Shown piece by piece: positions 13,658 through 23,660 of a stretch of DNA of 64,000 bases (the stretch's first letter is position 1; each line of letters opens with the position of its first letter). Location of the stretch: the NCBI GenBank assembly GCA_951799425.1, contig OX637409.1, positions 8,769,960 to 8,833,959 on the forward strand, written 5' to 3'. This stretch comes from Ilex aquifolium (Eukaryota > Streptophyta > Magnoliopsida > Aquifoliales > Aquifoliaceae). The position numbers and the translations under genes were made by a program. Below the pieces are notes generated by a model. It saw nothing but the letters and a program-made list of their open reading frames with translations, made no database searches and was not told where the DNA came from.

Positions 13658-13985
13658 GTTCTCAAGCATCCTTACAAGGAACCTCTTGAGAATGGGTGAG
13701 CATCCTTACAAGGAACCTCTCACAAATCATTACATGGCTTCCCAAGCATCCTTATAAGGAACCTCTTGGGAAGGGGTGAGCATCCTTATAAGGAACCTCT
13801 CACAATTCATTACATGGCTTCCCAAGCATCCTTATAAGGAACCTCTTGGGAAGGGGTGAACATCCTTATAAAGAACCTCTCACAAAGCATTACATGGCTT
13901 CCCAAGCATCCTTATAAGGAACCTCTTGGGAAGGGGTGATCATCCTTATAAGGAACCTCTCACAAATCATTACATGGCTTCCCAA
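13658..13985. repeat. 80-bp tandem repeat inside the solo LTR
   Basis: About four units of exactly 80 bp (CTTCCCAAG at 13738, 13818, 13898 and 13978). Each carries two inner GCATCCTTATAAGGAACCTCT half-repeats, once followed by TGGGAAGG and once by CACAAA. The relative at 44427-46806 has only about one unit (45930-46000). Confidence 0.85.
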
Positions 13986-14500
13986 ACAACCCAACCAAGA
14001 AAAATACATGAGATCGCAATAACATTATTTTACTACTCAACACAAAGCACTAAAGTTTCGAAATCAATAATAAAGAAGGCATTTAGGAAGGAACTACATC
14101 ACTCTCCCAAAGACTAGGGTTTTAAAACGAGAAAAGAGATTTCATGGTTATTAAACCCTAACAACATGTAATCTTTGCAAAAAGCCTAAGAGATGATGAT
14201 TCCATAGCATATATATACCATTGATAGCCAAAACATACATATATAAATACCCTAGCCTCAATGTAAGTGAGTGGGAGAAAACCCCTACCTTGGTGTTCTT
14301 GAAAATCTAGGGTTTTGATCTTTTTGGAATTGTAACTCCCTCTTGATCTTGTGTTTCTTTCTCCTCCTTTATCTCCTCCTAGGGTTCTAAAGGGTTTAGA
14401 ATGAGAGTGGAGTGAAGAATGGGGCAAATGAGGGCTTGAGGGGGTGTTTTAAACCCAAAAATCCCGACTTTTTAACTGTTCAGCGAGTGTCAGAAAAAGC

Positions 14501-14596
14501 GTACCGGTACGCAGTACCGGTACGGTATAGTACCGGTACTCGGTACCGGTACGGTTAAGCTACTGGTTCGGGCGTACCGGTACTGTGTACCGGTAC
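14501..14596. repeat. GTACCGGTAC palindrome array (solo LTR 1)
   Basis: The 10-bp perfect palindrome GTACCGGTAC or near variants (CAGTACCGGTACGG, GGTACCGGTACGG) occurs about six times in 96 bp. In LTR sense it lies directly upstream of the TATA-like box. Confidence 0.8.
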
Positions 14597-15167
14597 ACTT
14601 CGGCTACTTCGACTTCCAGGGTAGTTTTGACCCATTTAGAGGTCGAATTGGAAAATTTTCATGAGATACACTTTTGTAGCCCTAGATGTATACTATCTAC
14701 TGTCCAAATTTCAGATCAATTGGACATAAGGATAAAAAGTTATGACCAAAATACTAGAAGGTGTCCCAACTCCTTTTTACCCAAATTTTCTCTAAGTGTG
14801 TTTTCACTCCGGAATACTTCCTAACTTCCAATACACCTCATATTACCTCTCCCAAGGTTGTTCGACCTTCCGGATTCAATGGACACCTTATTTTGACCTA
14901 AAAATATTTAGAAATTCGTCTTGTCACCCTTTCCAAGTTTAAACGTCTTGGAAACTCCAACTTCCCAATCCATATTTATCTCTATCATTTCTCCTACTAT
15001 TACAATCTATATAATTTATCCTTACATCCTTACACATATCCACATTTTTACAACAATTATTTACTATATATCTATATACATGTATATAAAAGAAAATGCG
15101 GGGTGTTACAGTAGCAGATGTGACTACTTGCGCGAGAGCAGAGTCATAGGGGCCGAGCTATGTATAG

Positions 15168-18048
15168 TGTGAAACCCCGGAAAATTTAAACTTTGACGAA
15201 CAAGGGCAAAATGGTAAATTGCCACTCCGGCTGTAAAACTGAATTTTTCTAGAACTCGGATGACGAAACGGACTTCACCGTTGGATTCGTCTCGCGAAAT
15301 CTAGCGGACATGTAAAATTTCGTCGAATTCTGAGATAGTCGAATTTTTCGCGTTTTACAAGACGGTCGGGTCTCGGGTGACCCCAAAAAACGAAATTTTG
15401 GGCAAAATGTGAGAAATGTGAACATAATAAAATTAAAGTTCATAGAAAATATTTTGCACTTGAACCGGGACGAAATTTAATCGTTTCGGGGTGATAACGG
15501 ACCCGGAATTAAAAGGGACGTGTGGCCAATTGTGGGCCAAGTATTCTAAAAATATAAATAGGGGCCTAAAGTCTGAAAAATCAGACTTCTCCTTCACCAT
15601 TTCAGCCGGTTTCAGCCGATAGAAAGGAGAGAGAAAGTGAGGGTTCTCCAAAACTTCTCTCTACGATCTACTCCATTTTAGAGCTCGAATCCACTTGGGC
15701 CAAGAACAAAGATTGTTCTACTCGACGAGGGCTACGCGTGGGTACCAAAAACGACGGCTTTCACCGAACGTTGGGAGGCCGAAAATTTGGAAGTGGAGGA
15801 TTCAAGCTTGCTTTGAGTTCTAGGAGCTTCCCACGGCGATTCTACACGCTACAAGAGGTAGAGTTTTCTTCCTACTTAGGTTTATTTCCAACTTAGGAAG
15901 GCTATATGGAATGGGTAGGTGTATATATATATGTATCACTTGCCTATTGTGGTTAATTGGGTGAAATGGGTATTGAGAATGAGTGGTATGATTTAAATCA
16001 CATTCTCTAGTTTAATGTACCACCAATGTATTTCATGTGTGGGAAATGGGTACCAAATGTGCTAAGCAAGGTTGGTATGAAATGGGTGTATATATTTACT
16101 TGTTGGGTAAATTTTATAAAGGAGCTTGAAGTATGGAAAATTGATATGGGAAATTGGGTAAAGTGAATTTCTAAATGAAATGGACATTTAGGAATGGTTC
16201 TAGATAATTTCTTGAGAAAGTATGATATATGAACATTAAGGAATAGATAGAATAAATTTTATCTTGAATTGATCGAGTGGAAGTCACTTATGTGAGTTCT
16301 TGATCCATGTGAGGAGAATTGAGCATGATTATAATTATATAATTGTATGCTTGCATAGTATTTGTTTAAATGCCAATATTGATTTAAGTGTGTTAAATTG
16401 CATGGAAATTGTGAAAGCATGCTTTCGGATTTGTTGTTGGATGTTATGTGTAAGGAAATGTAGGTGTACACATACTTGTGATATACATTGACAAAGTGTT
16501 GAATTATGGTATTTATATGCTTATGATATGAAGTACCATGGATATGTGGATTTATCTTGTGATTGTTCATATGACACTCATACATATTGAACATGTGGAT
16601 AAGGTGCAATGATACATTACATTGCATTCTCATGGGTACATCACATTCATGGTCATAAGACATGGGTGTGTGTGGGTGTGAATTGGCATCGCATTCATGG
16701 GTAATGGACATGAGTGTGGGTGTGTGCATGTGTTGTGGATCAAACACCAAATCTTGGTGGTTGGTATGTGAACTCGGGAAAGTCGGGATCGAAGATCCGA
16801 CTGAGTTGCACGGCTGCATTGCATAAGGAAAATTTGTGTCGGATAAAGCAAGTAGGGCTAGACACTCCCTCGGGTGAAAAACCCGGAACCACTTGGTTCA
16901 GTCACTTGTCCGGCGGTGAAATTCCAGAAAAGTGGCATGCCCACGGAGCCGGCGGTGAAATTCCGAAATCCGTTGCCCAGGAAGACACAAGATTTTGTTG
17001 TATAAAAACACCCATTCAATGGGTAACCTCTAACAATGATTTGATTTTTATAAAGACATAACTTTTATCTCAAACGATCATTGGTAGGGTTTTTCCGTCA
17101 ATAGACGGGTTCATACACATTGGCTTTTGCATTGTGTTGTGTGAGTCGGGGAAGACTCGGGATAAGGTGCGTGAGTGAGTTCCATCTCATATCATGGCAT
17201 GACATAGCATAGCATGGTAGCTTTCTAACATTGAAGTGTATACTCTTGTTGGATTGGTTGATGCTTGTTGATTGTTGCATGTGCGCATTTCATATGCACT
17301 TAGGTTGGGGAGTAGCCTCTGTAGGAGGATATCCTATTGAGCGTGGCTCACCCTTCGTGGGACAACATTTTCAGGTGTTGGGTTTGCTCTGGTGGATGGC
17401 TCACTTGGGGAGCATCAAGCATGAAGGGGGCCGACTTGTGGCCTTAATTTTGAGTTGTAAAGTTTTTAGCAAAATTTCCATTTTTGATGTATAAATTATG
17501 GGAATTGTGGTAATGGAATTTTTATAAAGCATATTATATGGAAAATCTTATTACTCTGGTATTGGATGAATTGGGAAGGGTTTTGAATGGATTGGAAATG
17601 AAAAATGGTTGAAAATGGCAAAACTGGGCAGAGAGTACCGGTACTGGGTACAGGTACTATACAGTACCGGTACTGTACAGTACCGGTACCCCTTTTCCAG
17701 TGGGTTGACAGTACCGGTACCGGGTACCGGTACTGAATGGTACCGGTACTGGGTACCAGTACTCTCTTCAAAATTTTCAGATTTTCACACTGCTTCGCCC
17801 TATTTTCAATCTACGTCTTCCTTCCCTCCAATGATGTAAATGGACTATAATGGAGTATAAATCATGGTATATTGAATATTGGTTGAACTCAAATGAATAA
17901 TCGAATCCGGTTAACAATTGTGAGTTAAGATCCCGGTTAAAGGGATGCTACTACCGTGGTGTTAGGTTGAGTGACATCCACGGGTATTTTCGCGGGTTAA
18001 CGGGTGGTCAACGGTTAATAAGGGACCCCCAGATTTTGGGGCGTCACA
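15168..18048 (+). mobile_element. Solo LTR, Ty3/Gypsy (chromovirus-like), plus orientation
   Basis: 2881 bp, starting TGTGAAACCCCGG and ending TTTTGGGGCGTCACA, flanked by the perfect repeat TATAG (15163-15167, 18049-18053). A TATAAATA box is at 15553-15560. It belongs to the same broad group as the other two solo LTRs (similar ends, similar CTACAAGAGGTAGAG-type block after the promoter) but is clearly a different family. The 186-codon minus-strand frame at 16259-16819 lies in non-coding LTR sequence and is rejected. Confidence 0.8.
17635..17763. repeat. GTACCGGTAC palindrome array (solo LTR 2)
   Basis: About seven GTACCGGTAC-type palindromes in 129 bp, with spacers TGGGTACAG, TATACA, CCCCTTTTCC and similar. 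Here the array lies far downstream of the TATA box, unlike in the other two LTRs. Confidence 0.8.
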
Positions 18049-18318
18049 TATAGACTCGGGAGATGGCTGCCGTAGCAGAGGCTTACTTGGTGACTACGTG
18101 CACGAGAGCAGAGTCATAGGGGCCGAGCTACGTATAGTCTCGGGAGATGGCTGCCGTAGCAGAGGCTTACTTGGTGACTACGTGCGCGAGAGCAGAGTCG
18201 TAGAGGCCGAGCTACGTGTTGTCTCGGGAGATGGCTGCCGTAGCTGAGGCTTACAAGGTGTGTCCCGCACTCCTCTTTGGCTTTCTTCCTTTATATTTTT
18301 GGCTTTGAATGCCTATAG

Positions 18319-18555
18319 GTGGCTGTTGTTTTGCCCCGCTTGTTTATAGATACGCTGAAGATCAAGAAGGCACTCGATGTCCAGGCAGCGGAGAGGCGGG
18401 CACATGAGGCTGCTGAAGAGCAGTTAAGGTTTGAGCGACAGGCACGAGAGGATGCCGTGAAACTGTTAAGGCTCGAGCGGCAGGCACGAGAGGATGCCGC
18501 TGAGAAGTTGAGGCTAGCGTATGAAAGGGCCGCTCAACTTGAGACTGACCTTTGA
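18319..18555 (+). other. Antisense coiled-coil reading frame inside the Tat-like element
   Basis: A 78-residue frame on the strand opposite gag, rich in Glu, Arg and Ala with a heptad-like pattern (AAERRAHEAAEEQLRFERQA, then RLERQAREDAAEKLRLAYER). An AG just before GTGGCTGTTG (about 18319) could be a splice acceptor. Further along the same strand, 12470-12520 can be read as PPPKRARFDSPS. Antisense reading frames (often plant-mobile-domain related) are reported in Tat-lineage elements; that this is one is inference. No domain beyond a coiled coil can be assigned. Confidence 0.4.
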
Positions 18556-18639
18556 GTAGTACTTGAGAGAGCTACTAGGCCAGAGGCTCACTCCATAGAG
18601 ATGGAGGAGATGAGAGATGATGCTGAGGAGCTGGGTGCC

Positions 18640-19015
18640 TGGTGGGCCCCTGCTGCTGCTGGGTGCCTGGTGTGGGGCGTCTGAGATTGGGCGCCTGGTG
18701 CTGGGCACCTACTACTGGGTGCTTAGTGTGGGGTGCCTGCTGCTAGGCGCTGGGCGCCTGAGATTGGGCACCTGAGGCAGGGCGCCTACTGTTGGACGCC
18801 TGAGATTGGGCGCCTGGTGCTGAGTGCCTAGTGAGAGGGGGCGAGACCCTTCGTTGGTATCATGGGGTCGCCCAAGGTGAAGAGGGCGAGGCCCATTGTC
18901 TAGGCGGCATCATGGGAGGCGCCCAAGGTGGAGAGGGCGAGACCCCTCGTCGGCATCATGGAGGACGCCTAAGGTGGAGAGGGCGAGACCCCTCGTCTGG
19001 GCGACTGCTCTGATG
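18640..19015. repeat. GC-rich degenerate repeats of the Tat-like element
   Basis: Two short repeat types: GGGCGCCTGGTG/GGGTGCCTGGTG with CTGAGATTGG spacers (18650-18830), then GAGGGCGAGACCCCTCGTC with CATCATGGAGG (18837-19010, three units of about 60 bp). No convincing coding sequence. Confidence 0.6.
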
Positions 19016-19204
19016 GGAGTTGTTTGTAAATTTTAGGAAAGCAAAATAATTATGGACACAATAATCTTGGCAGAATTTTATTTCATAAAATAACAAATAA
19101 AAATAAATAAATCAACTAATAAAGGATAGATAAGATCTTTAGGTGCTTGGTGTCCCGTAGGTGGGCCAAGACTTCCCTGTTGAAGTTGGAGTCACCTCCT
19201 CTTA

Positions 19205-20775
19205 GCCCTTAGGCGATCGTCTGGATTTCTCCGAGGGGTTGCTGGTGTTCTCTATCATCCTGGTCTCGACCAGGTGGCGGGACTTGTCCTCTGCCAGCAA
19301 CGTACTGCCTCAAGTGGCCACGCTGTATGAGCTCCTCGATCTGCCTTTTGAGATCAAAGCAGTCGTCAGTGTCGTGGCCATGGTCGCGGTGGAAGCGACA
19401 GTACCTGCTAGGATTTCTACGGTTTGGGGATGACTTCATTTTTTCGGGCCAGCGGAGCGTGGGGTCATCCTGTATCTGAAATAGGATGTGCTCCACCGAG
19501 GCGTTGAGTGGTGTGAAAGGTTGTCGCTCTCTCAGAGGTGGGGGACCGAGGCGGTCCTTGACAGAGATTCCCTCCGTCCTATTTCTTTTGTTTTCTATCT
19601 CCCACCTGTCCTCGCGGGTGTCCTTCCTTTTCTCCCCTCCTCGGGAGGACTCACTTTGACGGGCCTTGGTGACGTCCTCGACATTTATATATTTTTGGGC
19701 CCTTGACAGCAGCTCGGGCATGCTGGAGGGTGGCTTCTTGAGGACAGAAAACATGAAACTGGAGGTGCGAAGGCCGACAATGAAGGCGGCCAGAGCTACC
19801 TTGTCATCTGACTCCTCAATCTAGAGGACCTCCTTGTTGAAGCGAACAAGGTAGCCTTTGAGGCTTTCATCCCTGTCCTGCTTGATGGTGAGCAGGTGGG
19901 TTACTGGTTTCTGATGGCGGCGTCCCCCAATGAAGTGGGAGACGAATGACCTGCTCAGCTCTGCAAAAGAGTGGATGGAGGAAGACTTGATTTTGGAGAA
20001 CCACTGGCGGGCGGACCCCTTGAGGGTGGTAGGGAAAGCTCTGCACATGATCTCCTCAGGCACGTTGTGGAGTTGCATGAGAGACTTATAGGTGTCCAAG
20101 TGGTCTAGAAGGTCTTTGGTGCCATCGAAGATCTCGATGGTAGGTATCTTGAACTTCGAGGGCAGAGGGTAATTTACTATATCAACAATAAAATGAGTGT
20201 CGGTACGTCTTACCAGGTAGTCCAAGGTTTCTGGCGCCTGTGCTTTGATGGCGTTGAGTGCATCGCCAACTTGGTTTTGCACCTCCTTAATCTTTTCATC
20301 CCAATGGTTGGGGACCTCCTCAGCCGGATGGTGGTACTGGCTTTCATGGTCTCCATATTGGCTTTCTCCGTTTTCGTGCTCCTGCGCAGGTACGTGTGGA
20401 GGTAGTACACGTGAACTCCCCGCGCACTGAGGCGGGACTGCTGGGCGAGGTGCGCCCTGGTATGGCCTTGGGGCATTCTGGTGAGGAGCTGCCTGATGCC
20501 CAGAAGGAAGAGGTTGCTGGTCCCCTACCGTTGGAGGGAGTGGTGCTCCTCCTGCAGGGTGAGGGACAACGCCTCCTTGGTTGAGCATCAACTGGATTAT
20601 CTGCTGGTTCTGTTCTACTAGCAGCTGCATGGTCTGCAAGAGTTGTTGCTGCCCGACGGCGGGGGTCGCCGTGGCAGAAGGTCCCGAGGGCGCAGGGGGA
20701 GGTGGAGCCTCCTCCCGGTGAGTCTGGTTATTGTCCCCGGGTTGTTGAGACCTTGATCTCGTGGTGATTGCCATG
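19205..20775 (-). mobile_element. gag region of the Tat-like element
   Basis: The reading begins MAITTRSRSQQPGDNNQ, followed by a Pro/Gln-rich stretch. Then comes a capsid-type Retrotrans_gag domain (DGTKDLLDHLDTYKSLMQ, then ARQWFSKI and FSHF-like residues, then LKGYLVRFNKEV), a nucleocapsid-side segment with YCRFHRDHGHDTDDCFDL, and finally IEELIQRGHLRQYV. These are hallmarks of the Tat group of plant Gypsy elements. No pol follows. Treated as a fossil with about one break. Confidence 0.85.
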
Positions 20776-20815
20776 GATTCAATGAGTAAAGAAATAGAGT
20801 AATAGTAACTTTGTC

Positions 20816-20838
20816 GTTTCCCATAGACGGCGCCAAAC
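20816..20838 (-). promoter_or_regulatory. Primer-binding-like site of the Tat-like element
   Basis: Read on the minus strand directly after the 5' LTR: GTTTGGCGCCGTCTATGGG. The TGGCGCC start fits priming by tRNA-Asp, as reported for Tat and Athila elements. The match beyond the first 9-10 bases is partial. Confidence 0.6.
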
Positions 20839-21688
20839 TGATGATGCACAAAATTGTCTTTGGCAAGATCAACAGTCAAGTATGAATAGTGATGCAATTA
20901 ATGAGTAATTATCGAGCAATCAATGACAATCAATGAATCAAAACCATAAACAGAGAATTAACACAGGGATTTATAGTGGTTCGGTCTCGGATGACCTACG
21001 TCCACTCTCTGGAATGGCAGCGATGGTCGGCGTTCTTTATTAATGAATAAGGGTACTCCGGAGAGTTACAATGTATTGAGGGAGAGAGACTTGGCGTAGA
21101 GAGGCAAAGCTCTCGGTGGAAAGAGGGAGAGCAATGTGTAGAGGTATAGGAGGTGTGGTATGTGTAGATCATGAGATGAGATGCCTCTCCAAGTGGAGAG
21201 AGCTTACATTATATAGGTTTACTGAGGCGGTGAGTTGAGGCGGTCACCACTATTTTGGTAAGTGTAGTTATGGTAGGATTCCACCACTTTGGTAAGTACA
21301 AGTATGGTAGGATTTGATCTCCGGTTCGTATCCCGACATTTTCTCCCTCGTGCCCCTATTCCATCGGAGGTGGTGCTGAGATGGACTAAGCTTGATTTGG
21401 AGGAGACCTTCATGTAGTGAGGAGACAAAGGAGGAGGAGGGCTTGGACTGGGCAGGCGGCGCCCACTTGTGCGTGGCCAGCCTGCTAGGCGCCCCCTTGG
21501 GCGTGGCCATCCTCTAGGCGGCGCCCCCTTGGGCGTGGCCAAGGTGCCTCTCTCATGGGTGGTCACCCCTTGGTCCATGGGCTTGGATTTTGTGCTCTGT
21601 ATCCATTTGCAGCCGTAATTTGGGCTCTTCTTTGGGCTTTCTTGGTCCGTATAAGTTGGGCTCGGCCTAGTCAATTTCGGACTCGTCA
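20839..21688 (-). repeat. 5' LTR of the Tat-like element (850 bp)
   Basis: On the minus strand it starts TGACGAGTCCGAAATTG and ends TTGTGCATCATCA. It is the partner of 10697-11559. It contains part of the GGGCGTGGCC-type sequence that also marks the element interior. The primer-binding-like site follows directly at 20838 and below. Confidence 0.88.
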
Positions 21689-23214
21689 ATAGTTACTGTT
21701 CATCGTCTCCTACGGTCGAGTAACTGTTCATCTCACTGTCCATCGTCTCCGACCACTTCTTCACCGAAAATTGCAGGTGACATTGATGTTTCGTTTTTTG
21801 ACATTCATTAATTATTTAGTTTTTTTTTTTTTTGCACAAAACTTTGTAATTTGATTTTGAAAAAAAAAACAAAATCTTAAAACCCTATTTTTGTGAAATG
21901 ATAGTAAAAAATTGCAGGTTTTTAATTAACGATTGATTAACCTAATTATAAAATTTAAAGCATATGTAGATGGAAAAACACTTTGGAACAAGAATTTTTT
22001 GATTAAAAATAGTTACGTAACTGTTTTAAGTAACTATTTGTGATTCAAATTATAAAAAATTCATATTCAAAAATTAATGAGTTTAACTGTGTTGAGTAAC
22101 TATTTTGTGATTTTAAGTATCTATTAAGTAGCTGTGTTGATTATATGTTATCAAATGGTTGTAATTGTGTTGAGTATCTGTTAAGTCGAATGGTATTTTA
22201 AACATATATTTTCATGGTATGAAACTTAATTATAGCCTACAGTGATTCATAACCATTAATTGTGTCCCTAAAAATAGTTACTATGTGCAATTGAGTTACA
22301 ATGCTCATAAAAAATTTGAATGAATTCCATTCTAATGAATTAAACAGTTACCAATGTCTGGATTAAAGAACAGTTACACCCATTAAAACCAATACATACA
22401 TATAGTTTAAAAAAAACAAAGAAACGTACATTACTGTCTATACGAAAAAACAGTTGCACCCATGAAAAAATAGTTACACCAATTAAAACCAATACAGACA
22501 TACAGTTTAAAAAAAACAAAGAAACGTACATTACTGTCTATACGAAAAACAGTTACACCCATTATAACCAATACAGACATATAGTTTAAAAAAAAAAAAC
22601 GTACATTTCTGTCTATACGAAAAAATAGTTACACCCATGAAAAAACATTTACACCCATTAAAACCAAAGCAGTTTTTTTTCCCTTCATCCCAACAACGAA
22701 CAAACATAAAACAAAATCGAACATATGAGATTCCCAAAAAAAAAAAAACTGAATAAAAGAATAAATATAATTATTAACAACTTACCTTCAACCGAAAAAT
22801 AAACTAATAATATATCTCAATCGGAGAAATAAATCGTCAAGCTGTACGTTCAACGAAATCGCAATAAAACCGGCCGTTGAAGAAGATTTTTACTGCAGAA
22901 ATATATTGAAAAAAATTCTCATCCGTTGAAGACACACTTTTACTACAGATATACCACAAAAATTGCTCATTCAAAATTCAAAAAATGAATGATAACAAAT
23001 ATGTAATATTTACATATTTGTTTCCTCAAATAACTGTCAATGATGAGAGCATAAATTAAGGAAGAGTGTTTAAGTAAAAAAGATTTTAATTCATTTGAAT
23101 TTTGTACCTAAACACAAATTTTTTTATAAAAATTGTACTTAATAGAATAAACAACTTATCCATACACTTTTGCCTAAATAAGTCTAAAAAATTGTATCCA
23201 CGCCTAAAAAAAAA
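21689..23214. other. AT-rich non-coding continuation of unit 1
   Basis: Follows the ATAGT target duplication of the Tat-like element and continues the sequence broken at 10696. It contains scattered AGTAACTGTT/AGTTAC motifs and the tandem repeat listed separately. No gene seen. Confidence 0.5.
22371..22668. repeat. Tandem repeat with CAGTTACACCCAT units
   Basis: About three units of 80-100 bp, each with CAGTTACACCCATTAAAACC, then CAATACAGACATA, a poly-A tract, then GAAACGTACATTACTGTC and TATACGAAAAA. Short frames on the minus strand read this repeat and are not genes. Confidence 0.75.
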
Positions 23215-23660
23215 AACTTAAAAGATTTGAAAATTCTAAAAAAGGCAAAAATTAAATTTTCACAATTAAAGCCTAAAAGTCTACTCTCTCTCTCCCCCAA
23301 GTAAAAAAAGTTCATATAGCATAATTATGTATTTGTCTCTTGCAACCTAGATTAAATTGAAAAGATACATATTTGTTTGATTAGTAATTTAATTTTTTAA
23401 TATTTTTATTGATAGGATTAATTTAATGCAATTATTCTTTTTTATTGTGAAAGTTTGAAATAGTAAATGATTTGGGAGGCGAACAAATCGTCAATTCAAA
23501 GCTTAGACAATTTTTATTTATCAGGTGATATTGTGTTTAATTCTTATTGACTTTTATAAGATATTAAATTGTTCTCTTAATATAATTATTTGTTATTTTA
23601 AAATATATTTTATTCACAAGAATTTTTAGTTTGATTTATTTATTACCTAGATATATATAT
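23215..23660. repeat. Duplicated AT-rich segment, copy 1 (uninterrupted)
   Basis: Matches 24893-25254 plus 27943-28020 at about 95%. In this copy the sequence AAGATATTAAATTGTTCTC at about 23565-23585 is continuous, so it serves as the empty site for the Helitron-like insertion in copy 2. Confidence 0.75.

Larger units (their letters stand above)
12983..15110 (-). mobile_element. Solo LTR, Ty3/Gypsy (chromovirus Tekay/Del-like), minus orientation
   Basis: 2128 bp, starting TGTAACACCCC and ending GGGGTGTTACA, flanked by the perfect 5-bp repeat GTAGC (12978-12982, 15111-15115). Closely related to 44427-46806 in opposite orientation: shared blocks include GTCCGGAAGGTCGAA-type and ATGAGATACACTTTTGTAG sequence. 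A TTTAAAA box near 14448-14454 (minus) follows the GTACCGGTAC array, as in the relative. No coding sequence. The lineage call rests on the terminal sequence and length only. Confidence 0.8.
12811..18252. repeat. 82-85 bp tandem array inside the Tat-like element, split by two solo LTRs
   Basis: Units begin GGCCGAGCTACGTATAGTCT, continue CGGGAGATGGCTGCCGTAGC, and end GCGAGAGCAGAGTCATAG. Starts are visible at 12811 (short unit), 12861, 12943, about 15151, 18121 and 18205, with remnants beside each inserted LTR. Both solo LTRs landed within this array, and their target duplications (GTAGC, TATAG) are sequence of the unit itself. Confidence 0.8.
10697..21688 (-). mobile_element. Gag-only Tat-lineage Ty3/Gypsy retrotransposon (non-autonomous) with nested insertions
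   Basis: The two LTRs (20839-21688 and 10697-11559) are direct repeats. The element is flanked by a perfect 5-bp duplication ATAGT (10692-10696 and 21689-21693). On the minus strand, the LTR is followed by a TGGCGCCGTCTATGGG primer-binding-like site and a gag region. A GGGGGGCAAA polypurine tract adjoins the other LTR. I see no protease, RT, RNase H or integrase, so it would need a partner. The Gag has the Tat-type YCRFHRDHGHDTDDC motif. The interior carries an 82-85 bp tandem array split by two solo LTRs, poly-T/GGGCGTGG-rich sequence, and an antisense coiled-coil reading frame. LTRs differ by about a dozen substitutions plus length changes, so it looks young. Fossil; the gag region is broken (about one break). 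Confidence 0.88.

Noticed and set aside
13658-13985. CRISPR-like array of 80-bp repeats
   Set aside because: Plant nuclear LTR context, no conserved repeat/unique spacer structure; a plain tandem repeat.
16259-16819. 186-codon minus-strand open frame
   Set aside because: Lies within a solo LTR (15168-18048), is rich in His/Asn/Ser from AT-rich and CAT-repeat sequence, and resembles no family.
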